From the NCBI GenBank assembly GCA_003344405.1, contig NOWV01000264.1, forward strand, positions 1 to 64,000: a stretch of 64,000 bases of DNA, read 5' to 3'. This DNA comes from Trichoplax sp. H2 (Eukaryota > Placozoa > Uniplacotomia > Trichoplacea). The stretch's first letter is position 1, and every line of letters starts with the position of its first letter. The notes under the pieces are model-generated. The model was not told where the DNA came from. It saw only the letters and a list, made by a program, of their open reading frames with translations, and ran no database searches. Shown one piece after another: positions 1 through 11,288 of the stretch. The translations under genes were made by a program, and so were the position numbers.

Positions 1-120
1 TTTATAGTACACAATCAAAAATGGCCTAATCTAAACCGGAAATTTATTCCCTATTAACACATACTTATACGATAACTATCTTAATTTACTGCTAATTAAT
101 AATCATGCTTCGGTCATTAC

Positions 121-3100
121 TTGTTTGGCAAAAGGTGCCCGTAAAACCAGCTATACATGTACAGTTATAATAATCTGTTCCATAGTTGCTACAAAAGGCT
201 CTATTTTGGCATGGATTGCTACGACAAGGATTCATGTCTGTAAAGTAATTAAATGGATATTTTATTAGATAACAGTTAAAATTATCGCATACACTAATGC
301 AATCTTATAATATCTCAGTACAAACTAGCTTTTACAGATAACTGATAAAGAGAGAAAATGTGCAATAACAAAGAATAGTATAAATTCCATTAAACAAAAA
401 TATGCTTAAGACCTGATTGGCAGTGGACGCCAGTCCAATTACTGAAACACTGACAGGTATATCCATTTACTAAGTCGTGACAAGTCGCTCCATTCATGCA
501 AGGATTAGAATTACATTCATCCACATCTTCAAGTAAACAAGAAAATAAATTATTTTATAACCGTAATCGATAAATACTTTATCTAATTTAAAATCTACTT
601 TATTACCAAGCGATAATGAAATATAATTGTAGCTTAAAGTAATGTTTAAGTAAGATTGCATAGAACAGACTTGTTTGACATTGAATTCCTGTAAATCCAG
701 CCACGCAATTACAAACGTGAGTATCTGGTCCAGTATTGACACAACTTCCTTGATTTATACATGGTGAACTTCGACAGGTATTTAGATCTATTAATTACAT
801 CCAAAAGTATATGTTTTTAGATATCTATCTTACACTGTAATTCCTAACATCAGATTACAAACTATGTTTACTAACCCGATTGGCATTGAACTCCTGTCCA
901 ATTGATCGGACATGAACAGCTGTATTGATTAACTAAATCGTTGCAAGTCGCATTGCCGTAGCATGGATTAGATCCGCACTCATTTATATCTATAAAAATA
1001 TATTTTAAATATATTGTTGGATTATTTCATCTTCTATTATTGTCTAGGAGACTTCAGTCCTTACTTGTTTCACAATTACTTCCTGTATAGCCACTTAGAC
1101 AACTGCATGTATACATGTTAGGCTGTGTATTAGTACATGTTCCACTACCAGAACAAGGAGAACTTCGGCAAGAATTTAAATCTAACAGATTAAATTGAAT
1201 GTAGAACTAAGATTCGTAACTCTATAACATGATAGCGTATCTTTTCATAAACAAATTAGGATGTATTTACCATCTGCACATGTAGTTCCAGTTCTGTCTG
1301 GTGGACAAATACACCGGAAACTATTAACTTGATCTGTGCAATTACCGTGGCGGCAAGGATTGGACTGACATTCATTAATATCTGATAGACAATAACACAA
1401 TCGATTATATGGCAATATTTAGATAGCATCGTTTAAGTTTACTGAGATACTATGTCTTTAGCATTAGTTTATATTAATTATGATTGAAAATAGATATTAC
1501 TTGTTATACAGTTTGTTCCTGTAAAACCGGCAATACATGAGCATTGATAAGCGTTTGCACCAGAGTTAATACATGTCGCACCATTGTGACAAGGAGAGCT
1601 GCGACAGCTGTTTAAATCTAATTTCATTACAAATATAAGTAAATATAAATTGAATGTCTAATTGATATCCGTATTGTTTAGGATGAGGTATTATAAATGT
1701 TTAAATTATTGAATGTTCGATCCACCTCAGTTACATCGACAGCATCATTTTCGATGATTTAAAAATTAATTGTATACGCCAACGTACCTGATTGGCAAGT
1801 ATGACCAGTATAATTAGCCATGCAAATACAATTGTAGCTATTTACACCATCTACGCAAGTTCCTTGATTTTGACATGGATTAGTATTGCAATCGTTGATA
1901 TCTATTGTATTTCAGAAGAGATATTCATTGTATTGATGTTGTTGTAAAACCATTTTACAGATTTAAAATTTTTAATTTTTTCATTTATGTAATAAATAAG
2001 ATAAAGCGTAAAGTTACAAAACCAAGATTTCTAAGACGAACGATACTAGCGATAAATAGATATTTCGTCATCTCAAAGATTATTTTTAGGGATATATTAC
2101 TCACTTGTTTGACATTGCGGACCAGTAAATCCAGTAGCACAAGTACACGCGTACACATCTGGTCCAGTGTTACTACAAGTTGCGCCATTTTTACATGGAC
2201 TGCTACGACAAGAATTTAAGTCTGTAACAATATTAAGGACCGTTTAATATAATTAACACATTATTTCAGCATTGTTTTGTAAGTATTACTTATTCCCATG
2301 TAATCAATCAAAGCAATAAAAACATGTAATATCACATATAATACACTAAAGATTGATACAGCATGTATTTAAAACTACATCAAATCAATCCTTTATCTAA
2401 ATATTTCCATACCTTGACCACATTGTATCCCTGTCCAATCAGATGGACAAAGACAGTCATAACGATTAGCACCATCCACACATGTTGCATAGATATGTCT
2501 ACACGGATTAGAGGCACATTCGTTGATATCTTTAACAAAAACGATAATTATAGACAGAAATATAAGGGAATGCTAATATTAGAAGCAAGTAAAAATCGAT
2601 TTTATACTATCAAATTGATATTATATTAAAACTAACTTATTTCACATATTCTTCCTGTGAAGCCAGTAGGACATGAACATGTATAATTATTGATTCCGTG
2701 ATTTATACAAGTTCCTCCATTCGAGCAGGGCGAAGAGCGGCAAGTGTTTAAATCTTTCAAATATGTAGAAATATACACAATTAATTTGTACGTAATGCTA
2801 CCAAGCCTTATAAATACTAATCATATTTCGATAACAACGCCTTAATTTAATAATATTCATATACATTAGTAACTTTTAATAACCGACCATTTTGACAATG
2901 TATTCCAGTCCAATTTGCTGGACAAGTACAACTATAACCGTTTATTTGATCATTGCAAGTTGCAGTTGATTGAGTGCATGGATTAGATGCACATTCGTTG
3001 ATATCTTAATTAATATCAGGACATGCAATATTGACCAACGTTAGCTAACAATCAATTAAGAATAAAGCAGTAATATATAACGCAACTAACTTGTTTGGCA

Positions 3101-3865
3101 TCGATTTCCTGTATAGCCAGTAACACAAGTACATTGAAACCGATTTGCGCCATTGACACATGTACCACTGTTTTGGCATGGATTGCTACGACAGTAATTT
3201 AAATCTATAGGAAAGTAAGGCGGTTAGAGTACTTAATACCAAGTTTACTAGCGTGGTACATACAATATAAATTTCATAAATATCAAAATATGGCCAAGAT
3301 AAGATTAATACGCCGTTTTTATCACATATCGCTAAATAAAAATTACAGTACTTAAAGAAAGAATCAAAGATGATGAAAAATTTTAGAAATAGATTCTTTC
3401 CTTAATTATTACAGCTAATACTAATTCTATTTGGAAATAAATGAACTGTTGCCAAATTGATATAATTGCTTTGAAGAAAGATGTAATCATTTTAACATTC
3501 TATTCTAATGGTTTGTTATAAATAGAAGACTAATACTGGGTAATAAATTAACAACTACGGAATATTAAATATTTTGCTTTTAGGCTAGCTTTCGCTTTAA
3601 CTAATTTTTCCTATAGCTACTGAGTAAATTACAAGGGTAATTCCATTACATAGTCGTTAGCTCTGTCTTATCACGTAGTTTATTGATAGATATTAAATCA
3701 TTAACTGATTAAAAATTGAGTTTTACAGCTACAGTTGCGAGTATTTACCAGTTTGACAATTACTTCCTGTATAGTCACTTGGACATGTACATTGATACTG
3801 ATCCAGACCAGTATTAGCACAAGTACCGCTGTTTTGGCATGGATTGCTTCGGCAAGAGTTTAAAT
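121..3865 (-). CDS. Gene A EGF repeats 9-22 (one exon each)
   Basis: Exons: 3749-3865, 3091-3204, 2888-3004, 2637-2753, 2413-2529, 2105-2221, 1788-1901, 1501-1617, 1271-1381, 1065-1181, 876-989, 671-787, 413-526, 121-237. From 3204 leftwards the order is strictly A-B-A-B: DLNYC, DINEC, DLNTC, DINEC, DLNSC, DINDC, DLNSC, DINEC, DLNSC, DINEC, DLNTC, DVDEC, DMNPC. B repeats mostly keep the W (NWTG, DWTG) and a D/N near the Ca-binding position (CxD...N.Y.C.C). The exon at 121-237 has a good donor, so more exons lie off the left edge. Confidence 0.85.
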
Positions 3866-6800
3866 CTAGTAGCATCAAGATAAACAAGATGGTCATTATC
3901 AAGATTGGCAATACAAAGCATCATCATCCGCAAAATATAAATATAATAAAAATATTAATTTTGTTACTGTACTGTATTTAGAATATACTGTAACTAAATT
4001 CTACTCTTAAATATAGACATTTTATACTGATCTTATATTTAGACATATCTACAGTCTGTTCGCTCTACATTCAAATATGGCTTACTACATTTAGTTATTA
4101 CAGTCCTCGCTATTTTCTATAATCATCTGCTATTCTATAACCCGTTATGGTATATGTTGTATCTAATCCTACAATCATGTTCTCTGCATGCTTTCTAAAG
4201 CTATAGCTATAAATACCGCCGTTTTCTACCTTAGATTTCTTAATTTGCATTATTAGTCACAGTTAGTATTCACACTTTACTCACGGCAGCTACCACGCTG
4301 ATCTACCGTAATTATCACATTGTACCTAACTATTATCTACAATAAAGTATCCTCTTTTCTTAAGCTCCTTGTGCAATTCTCTGCATGGCAACTAAAACCA
4401 CATTAGCTGACTCTTCGAACACTCCATCACAGTTACCATACCGTAACTAACGAATTAAAATAGCAATTATGGAAAGTATCAAAGCTGTGAAGGAATTTAT
4501 ATATAAACTCTATATAAATAATTGCATTTAGATATTCAAGTGATACGATTACAGATTCTGTCCTAGATAATTACTGCATCTAGCGTAATAGGTAGTAGAT
4601 TTATGCTAGTTATTGATGATTTAGTCTTTTTCAGTTACCGTAAACTCTGATTGCAAATTTACCCTTTAGCTAACATCTATAACACTCTACTGCAAATTCC
4701 ATTTCAGTTGTTGCAAATTAAATTTAGGATACTCCTATTTATTGTAAATTTTTGTTATCAATTAAGTCTTATAAGGCTATTAATTAAAATATACTGTAAA
4801 TTTATACCAGTTATTTAAAAGAGACTGCAAATACTTTTCAATTAAATACAGCCATGACTAATCTATAACGATTGCATTTTTGTTACTAATTTATGTTGTA
4901 AATAAGTGTATTTATTTCACTCGAATATGCTATTATTTCGAGTAGATATTTAAAAGAAACTACAAATACTTTAAAATTAAATGCGATCATAATTAATCGG
5001 TAAAGGCTACATCACCGCCACTAATTTATACTGCAAATAAGTTTCCTTAGATTACTCAAGTGTGCTATAATATCAAGTCGATATTTCAGTGTTTTATCTC
5101 GCCGTCTTTTAGACGTATAATTAAAACAATGGTATGAAAATTCTAGATTGTACAGGCTAAAATTATTATTACTGTGTCTAAAACTGTAGTTATTCTAAGT
5201 ATCAACTCTATTCTTACCCTTATCACATAGTGTTCCTGACCAATCTTTAGGACAACTACATGTAAAACCATTGATGCCATCATGGCAAGTTGCGTATAAA
5301 TGTCGACATGGATTCGATTGGCATTCGTTAATATCTACAAGGTATTAAAAGTGATAAGAATACCTTATAATCGAGACAGAGTTAACATTAACAATCTATA
5401 GTTGTAATATAGCATTAACTATTGCTTAAAGTTATCATTATTTAGACGCACTTGTTTGGCAAGTGCTGCCAGTATAGCCAGAAATACATTGACAGGTATA
5501 CGAAGTATAATCACTGGAAGGGGCACAAGAGCCTGAATTTTGGCAAGGTGAACTACCACAAGGATTCAATTCTACAAATAGTCGTTACGTAAATGGTTAT
5601 AAGTTAACAGAATAACATATAAACTATTTATTGATTTATATCTAATCATACAAATATTCGATTTCTACATACTTGTTTGGCAGTGTTTACCAGTATAATC
5701 GGTAGCACATGAACATGTATAAGAACTATAATCGGCAGCAACAATGCAAGTGCCTGAATTTCGGCAAGGTGTACTAAGACAAGGGTCTAGCTCTGTAAAT
5801 ATTGACCGTATAAACAGTATTAAAAATCTAAACCAGCTTAATATTAAATAAATATGAGTAAAGTTTATAAAAACAATCGCTGTTATGCAGCAACAATATC
5901 TGCATATAGAAAGAAATATGACCTGGAACATTTGAAATACTGAGAAACAATCTTATATATCAGTTTTTTGACGAGTTAACATCAGTACTGTACATTTTTC
6001 AGTATAAGATTGAATACTATCATATAGCGAAATATATCCAATCATAAAATATAAAATATGCCAATCAAGTTTTCATATAGCCTTAAACTTTAGAAACTTA
6101 TAACGTTGAGTCTGTACAGTATTGTAATCTATCAGCTTCCTTTGCTGTTTCAGAATGTGAAAGAATGTGCGAAAATAAAGCAAGACGATCGCACAAAATA
6201 TAGATATTTTGTCTAATGATGATCTTCTTGATAAAATATTTCAATAATTGATCACTTAGCTCATGCTTAATTTTTTATTACATGTCCAGTCATAAACTGT
6301 CATATCGTTGAATACTTACTACTCTGACATAATGTTCCTGTCCAATCACTAGGACAAGTACATGTGAAGCCGTTGATGTTATTATGACATGTTGAATAAA
6401 TATGTTGACACGGATTCGATGCACATTCATTAATATCTTGGAGAAAAAATAATAGAAATAAATATTTCCATAAGCTTAATTATTTATACTGTTAAGTTAA
6501 TCAAATATAAGTTTTCATCAATATAGAAGACTAACCTGTTTGACAATTTGTACCATTATACCCAGGAACACATGCACAATTATAACCACTCGCATTATCG
6601 TGACATGTAGCACCATTTTGACATGGATTACTGTTGCAAGCCACTAAAAAGTATAAATTATACAAAAATCAACAATAATGCTAAATAAACGCTACAGTAA
6701 TTAAGATTATATACTCGGTTAAGTCGAATTCTTATCAAATAGAGAAGAAAACTAACATGATTCACAATTGGTTCCAATGTATTGAGGGGTACAACTGCAA

Positions 6801-9246
6801 CTATATTGATCAGGTCCAGTATTACTGCATGTACCGCCATTCTGGCACGGATTATTACGGCAATAGTTAAGATCTATAGATGAAAAGACAGGTAGATGAA
6901 TTTAAAAGGTTATCCCACAGAATTTAATATTACTACTGCAATTACATTTTTTCAATAAGTTTACAATTTACGTGTTTAGTATAAGAGGAACTTGTATAAA
7001 ACTAATCATGTTCTTCTATAACATGATTTTATTCTATCTTGGATATGAAATTGATATTTTTGTCTTATGACAGGATTCTAGCGGGTATTTATCCTATTAA
7101 AGTATCTGTATTATCTATTAAAATCAATTTGCAATTTCTGTGATATAATATGCCGTAGAATATACTTATTCTTCCTGTAGATATTCAAACATCGTAATGA
7201 TGAAAAACCAATCAAATTCTCTTAGCATCAATGTGATTATCATATAGCTATGCTAAATATCGACTTTACCTTTCTCACAGCGAGTTCCTGTCCAATCGTG
7301 TGGACAACTACAAAGATAGGTATTAGCAACAACCGTACATGTCGCATATGGATGTACACATGGGTTCGAAGCACATGCATTAGCTGAATAAAGAAGTACG
7401 ATAGGTAGTTAGATATAACATCGAATAATTTCGAAGTGGCTTTAAATTATGTCAAGTGAAACCTTCCTTCAAAGGTACTGACCAACACAAATAGAGAATC
7501 AAAGTCATAGAAAGTAATAGCTAGATAAATATTATTTTAATACCATTTTCGCAATTTTTTCCTGTATTCTGCGGATGACAGTTACAACTGTAAGCGTCTG
7601 GGCCAGCGTTGGCACAAGTTCCCCCATTTTTACATGGGCTACTTTGGCAACTATTTAAATCTGTACGTAGTCAAAAGATTAGTAATCGGACATTCTTCAT
7701 TAGCTTATAATGTTATTAGCAGTCTACAGACTTTAGGCTGATAACAGGCTACAAATAACGAAAGTAATATCGCAGTAATTTAAGTTAATTATTAAATGAT
7801 TGTAAATTATACTACTAATTGATGATACATGATTCGTAATAAGCCGTGATTAGTACAGGTTTTATCCAGGCAATTAATAAAGTTGTATAAAAATGTGGAT
7901 ATACTGTAAATCTACTAATTAACTTTAACAATTTTAGTGAAGTCTACATAAGCATCTACGATGGTATTAGTTAGTCCTTGGAGAATTACAGTCAAATGCT
8001 AATAACTCTCTGCTTGTATATTCTATACAGAAAGATAAGAAACAGTCCTTTGCAAGAACTTAGTCACATACTAATAACTCTCTACTCGTATATTAGACAA
8101 AGGAAGATAGGAATCAGCCCTTTAAAATAGCTTTAATATGCTATACGTATGGGATGTGGAATAAACGTCTAACACTGGATTAAGATAAGATCTCTTTTAT
8201 AATTAAATATCGCGTAATCTGTTTACCTTGATTACAGTTTGAACCTGTCCATTGTGAACAACATTTAACCTCAGCTTGAAAACTAAGAAATGATTTCTTG
8301 ATTATTGGTCGTGTTCCTTCTAATCTATACTGAGATTTAGCACCAGAAACAAGATAAAGGCCGTGACTGAATATATCTAATAGATCATCGGCACCTTCTT
8401 GAAAGTCCTTATCCATCACTTTAATATGGAGGTTTACATAACCCTATAGATTGTAAAAATTAAAATTTTTACTGCGTTGGTAAGTAAAACGACAGGAATT
8501 TAAACGACAGGAATTTAAACGACAGGAATTTAAACTAATATAGTCGATAATATAATTAATGAAATATCTTATCTTAGTAAATTTACCGTATAGGATTGGA
8601 TTGTAAAGTTAAGAGGGTTTGTTTGGCTTGTACTATTCATAACTTCACCAATAGAAAATGACACATTTTGACTCCTTTCCCAATACTTGGTTGTAAAGCT
8701 ACCAATAGTACAAGGATCGGTTGAAGTTTGGGTGTTTAGACAAATAATAAAGTAATATTCACAGGCAGAAAAATTGTCACATTTGTCTCCATTATAATTT
8801 CGTTCGTCCGGGTTCCAGTAATGATCAAATTGTAAAGTAAATTCAGCATGGCTAGTAGTAGAACAAGCGCTAGCCTAAATACATACAAAGATTATAAAAT
8901 AGAATAGGGCGATGAATATATTCGTTCTACCATTCTTTTAATAGTGTTGTTAGATTGATTCTACAGCAATAGAAATATTATAACATTTAAAATAATTGTA
9001 CTACTTCTACTTTCTACATATAATTTTATAGACTAGGAAAAACAGATAGCCCTGAAGTTTACTTTACATGATATAAATCTAGCATCACTCCATTCGTGTA
9101 TTATCCACAGAACAAGAAAAAAATTTTAAAAACAATATATTATCAGACCAATCAAAAATATCTTGTAGTCATTCCAAACTTATTCGACTTACCTCAACAG
9201 ATATTGTAAAGGCTAAAAGAAGCAATAATACAAACAAAACTTTCAT
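121..9246 (-). CDS. Gene A: Jagged-like MNNL/multi-EGF membrane ligand, 5' part (3' end off the left edge)
   Basis: Predicted secreted or type I surface protein of the Delta/Jagged family. The coding sequence starts at the ATG complementary to 9244-9246 and continues past position 1, so the C-terminus is not visible. Twenty-five coding exons are seen: signal peptide, MNNL, half-DSL and 22 EGF exons, about 1036 residues. After the first two exons (which end in phase 0) every boundary is phase 1, and all EGF exon lengths (108-120 nt) are multiples of three, so exons could be skipped or duplicated without a frameshift. It lies head-to-head with gene B across 7.45 kb. No vWC, membrane helix or stop codon was reached. 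Family membership is clear from MNNL plus the same exon plan as genes B and C; a role in Notch signalling is inference, because the DSL core is absent. Confidence 0.85.
3973..4426 (+). repeat. Dispersed ~450 bp repeat, copy 1
   Basis: Located in the 1.35-5.2 kb intron of gene A (between exons 5218-5334 and 3749-3865). Matches 10838-11288 in the same orientation almost base for base (by eye well above 90 percent), e.g. both contain TCTACAGTCTGTTCGCTCTA and CACGGCAGCTACCACGCTGA. Small differences: a few substitutions and a short indel near 4330. No coding capacity and no clear terminal inverted repeats. Confidence 0.85.
4812..5090. repeat. Intronic tandem duplication, two ~135 bp units (gene A)
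   Basis: Two diverged copies sharing TATTTAAAAGA(G/A)ACT(G/A)CAAATACTTT at 4812 and 4947, and ACTAATTTAT..TGYAAATAAGT later in each. Lies next to the dispersed repeat within the same intron. Confidence 0.7.
5218..7660 (-). CDS. Gene A EGF repeats 1-8 (one exon each)
   Basis: Exons, N- to C-terminal: 7544-7660, 7270-7383, 6757-6873, 6536-6643, 6320-6436, 5673-5792, 5452-5571, 5218-5334. Each has six cysteines in EGF spacing and phase 1-1 borders. Type A repeats ([20 protein letters not shown]) mix with type B ([28 protein letters not shown]) that carry a W in the last loop (DWTG/DWSG). Repeats 6 and 7 ([20 protein letters not shown]) are near-duplicates of each other, 120 nt each with matching SSYTCxC or TSYTCxC, and look like a recent single-exon duplication that broke the A/B alternation. 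Confidence 0.85.
7970..8125. repeat. Intronic tandem duplication, two ~70 bp units (gene A)
   Basis: Two copies sharing CTAATAACTCTCTRCTYGTATATT, followed by AGAYAGGAA/AAGATAAGAA and CAGYCCTTT. Within the 566-nt intron between EGF 1 and the half-DSL exon. Confidence 0.7.
8227..8443 (-). CDS. Gene A exon 3: end of MNNL/C2 region and truncated DSL
   Basis: 217 nt, entering in phase 0 and leaving in phase 1, the same length as the matching exon of gene C. It ends [14 protein letters not shown], which aligns with the first two cysteines of a DSL domain (Cys, eight residues, Cys). Cysteines 3-6 and the acidic/aromatic loop of DSL are missing, and the next coding exon is already an EGF repeat. The intron upstream carries a 3 x 15 bp repeat. 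Confidence 0.75.
8491..8535. repeat. Perfect 3 x 15 bp repeat
   Basis: GACAGGAATTTAAAC three times without mismatch, in the intron between the MNNL and half-DSL exons of gene A. Perfect identity suggests a recent or unstable minisatellite. Confidence 0.95.
8587..8874 (-). CDS. Gene A exon 2: MNNL domain
   Basis: Ninety-six codons, phase 0 on both sides. The motif [18 protein letters not shown] followed by a later CTIGS matches the MNNL pattern of Notch ligands: NGxxCD, then CxxxF/YxxC, then a Cys-x-x-Gly turn, then an aromatic residue and a Pro-rich end. Bilaterian Jagged has an extra Cys (NCC) here that all three paralogs lack. In Jagged the MNNL/C2 region contributes to Notch and lipid binding; here that is inferred only. 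Confidence 0.8.
9193..9246 (-). CDS. Gene A exon 1: signal peptide
   Basis: Eighteen codons beginning [18 protein letters not shown]: one Lys followed by a hydrophobic run, a typical secretory signal. The exon ends in phase 0 at a GTAAGT donor (9192-9191). Genes B and C also begin ATGAAA and have a short phase-0 signal exon, which supports this start. Confidence 0.85.
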
Positions 9247-10837
9247 GGTTGGAGTGCAGATAACTGTTTCGATTAAGTACAATAAAATCAGCTATAAAAT
9301 TGCTTTCAATGATGTAGTCTTTACTAGTAGCCATAAGTGGCAACCGCCAACTTGAGTATAACCCGCTAATTAACCAGACACGTTTCTTCTCCAATTAATA
9401 GCGAGGTATAAAAAGCAGAGGCTTTCACCTATAATATCGAACCAAATTAATAGCTATGCTATAAAATATAATAGCGGTAAAATTAAATCAACAATTTCTA
9501 AGTTATTTAATAGTTAATTTAGGCGAGAAGAAATATTATCGATCGCTATCGGTAAGCTATTTGCCATCGCTATTTCTATAAATCTCTCAAACATTTAGCT
9601 TTAGGGTGTGACGAAAGTTTACCCATGAGTGACAGAGTGATTAAGTCAACAAATAATAAAATAGATTCAGTATGCAGATCGAGAATCTGTAACGAACATT
9701 TTAAGCGAAGTACAGAAATCTTTCACTGGCGAAGTAATAAACGGTGATAGAAGTTGAACTTAATCCTATTATTTAAGAATATTAGGTAGGCAGTCTTATT
9801 AAAACGTTACTGGATAATCATTCAAGACTATTTTGTAGTGAAGGAATATTTAATTTATAACTAAAAGTCAGACTCAAATTCGATGTTTACTCAAATATGC
9901 CACTAAGCTGACGGCAAAATCAAGAACTTGGGGTCATATTAACTTTAAATCAAAGTAACTATTACATGATTATTTAGGATCTAACACCCATCACCTTAAA
10001 GATAAATGACATCTATAGGATTTTCGATTTCTGCAATTGACCAATTTATAAGTTTACAAGTTAAATATGGCATTAACTGCGTCATTATAGTTAACTTAAG
10101 GCGAGGATGGGAAATGATCAGTTTAAGTCTAGACAGCATACGAGTTGTAGATTTGAATCTGACATCTACTTCGATAGCAACTGTAATCAAGTGTCGGTAA
10201 CGACCAGACCAATAAAGTAAGACTATAGCGGTGATTTTCTAAGTATACTTGGCTGATTCTAGAGATATCAAATAGATTGATGCTGTTATTTCTATCTTGG
10301 TACGTAGTGTTAATTAAAGTACGGGAACATCATAAAGCTGTAAGCCGGCTACAAAATTTCAAATAGTTAGACTATAAACTTCATTATAAAGGTGTTCAGT
10401 AAATATATCATGGCTTTAAAATAATAACTTTGTAGGTTTAGTTAAAGACCCGATGATATAGATCTATTCACGCTAAAAGACTTTACAGCTACTAGTGACG
10501 CTATCAAATCAATCTCTCTCTAGAAGCTTGACCGTTTAATACAAACAAAGCTAATATCGGACAGTAATATCAAAATCTAATCATGTTTAAATAGGAAGTT
10601 TAGTACATTGTTTATAATTTATTATCGAAACTGGAAACAAAATTTTAGAATACAATTATTTAAACTACCTTGAAATAAGATTAGAATGTGATAGAATTTA
10701 AGCAGAAATAGCAATTAATACAACCACCTGTTTTGACTGACATTGTGAGTGGAGTTTAAATTAAGTTTCACAATCTAATTCAAGTTATTGAAATAACTTA
10801 AAGATTTACTTAATTAAACTTATGATCAAATTTGTAG

Positions 10838-11288
10838 TGTATTTGGATTGTACTGTAACTGTAATCTACTGATAAATATAGACATTTTGTACTGATCTTA
10901 TATTTAGACATATCTACAGTCTGTTCGCTCTACATTCAAATATGGCTTACTACATTTAGTTATTACAGTCCTCGCTATTTTCTATAATCATCTGCTATTC
11001 TATAACCCGTTATGGTATATGTTGTATCTAATCCTACAATCATGTTCTCTGCATGTGTCCTAATGCCATAGCTATAAATACCGCCGTTTTCTACCTTAGA
11101 TTTCTTAATTTGCATTATTAGTCACAGTTAGTATTCACACTTTACTCACGGCAGCTACCACGCTGATCTACCGTAATTATCACATTGTACCTTACTCTCT
11201 ACAATAAAGTATCCTCTTTTCTTAAGCTCCTTGTGCAATTCTCTGCATGGCAACTAAAACCTCATTATCTGACTCTCCGAACCCTCCT
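10838..11288 (+). repeat. Dispersed ~450 bp repeat, copy 2
   Basis: Second copy of the repeat at 3973-4426, here in the A-B intergenic interval, same orientation. Flanking sequences differ, so this is a dispersed element or a short segmental duplication and not part of a longer repeat. Confidence 0.85.

Noticed and set aside
8491-8535. CRISPR-like short repeats
   Set aside because: Three perfect 15-bp copies are directly adjacent with no spacers, inside an intron of an animal gene.
9403-9412. TATA-like TATAAAAAG upstream of gene A
   Set aside because: It is on the plus strand, opposite to gene A, and 7 kb from gene B, so it cannot be assigned to either.
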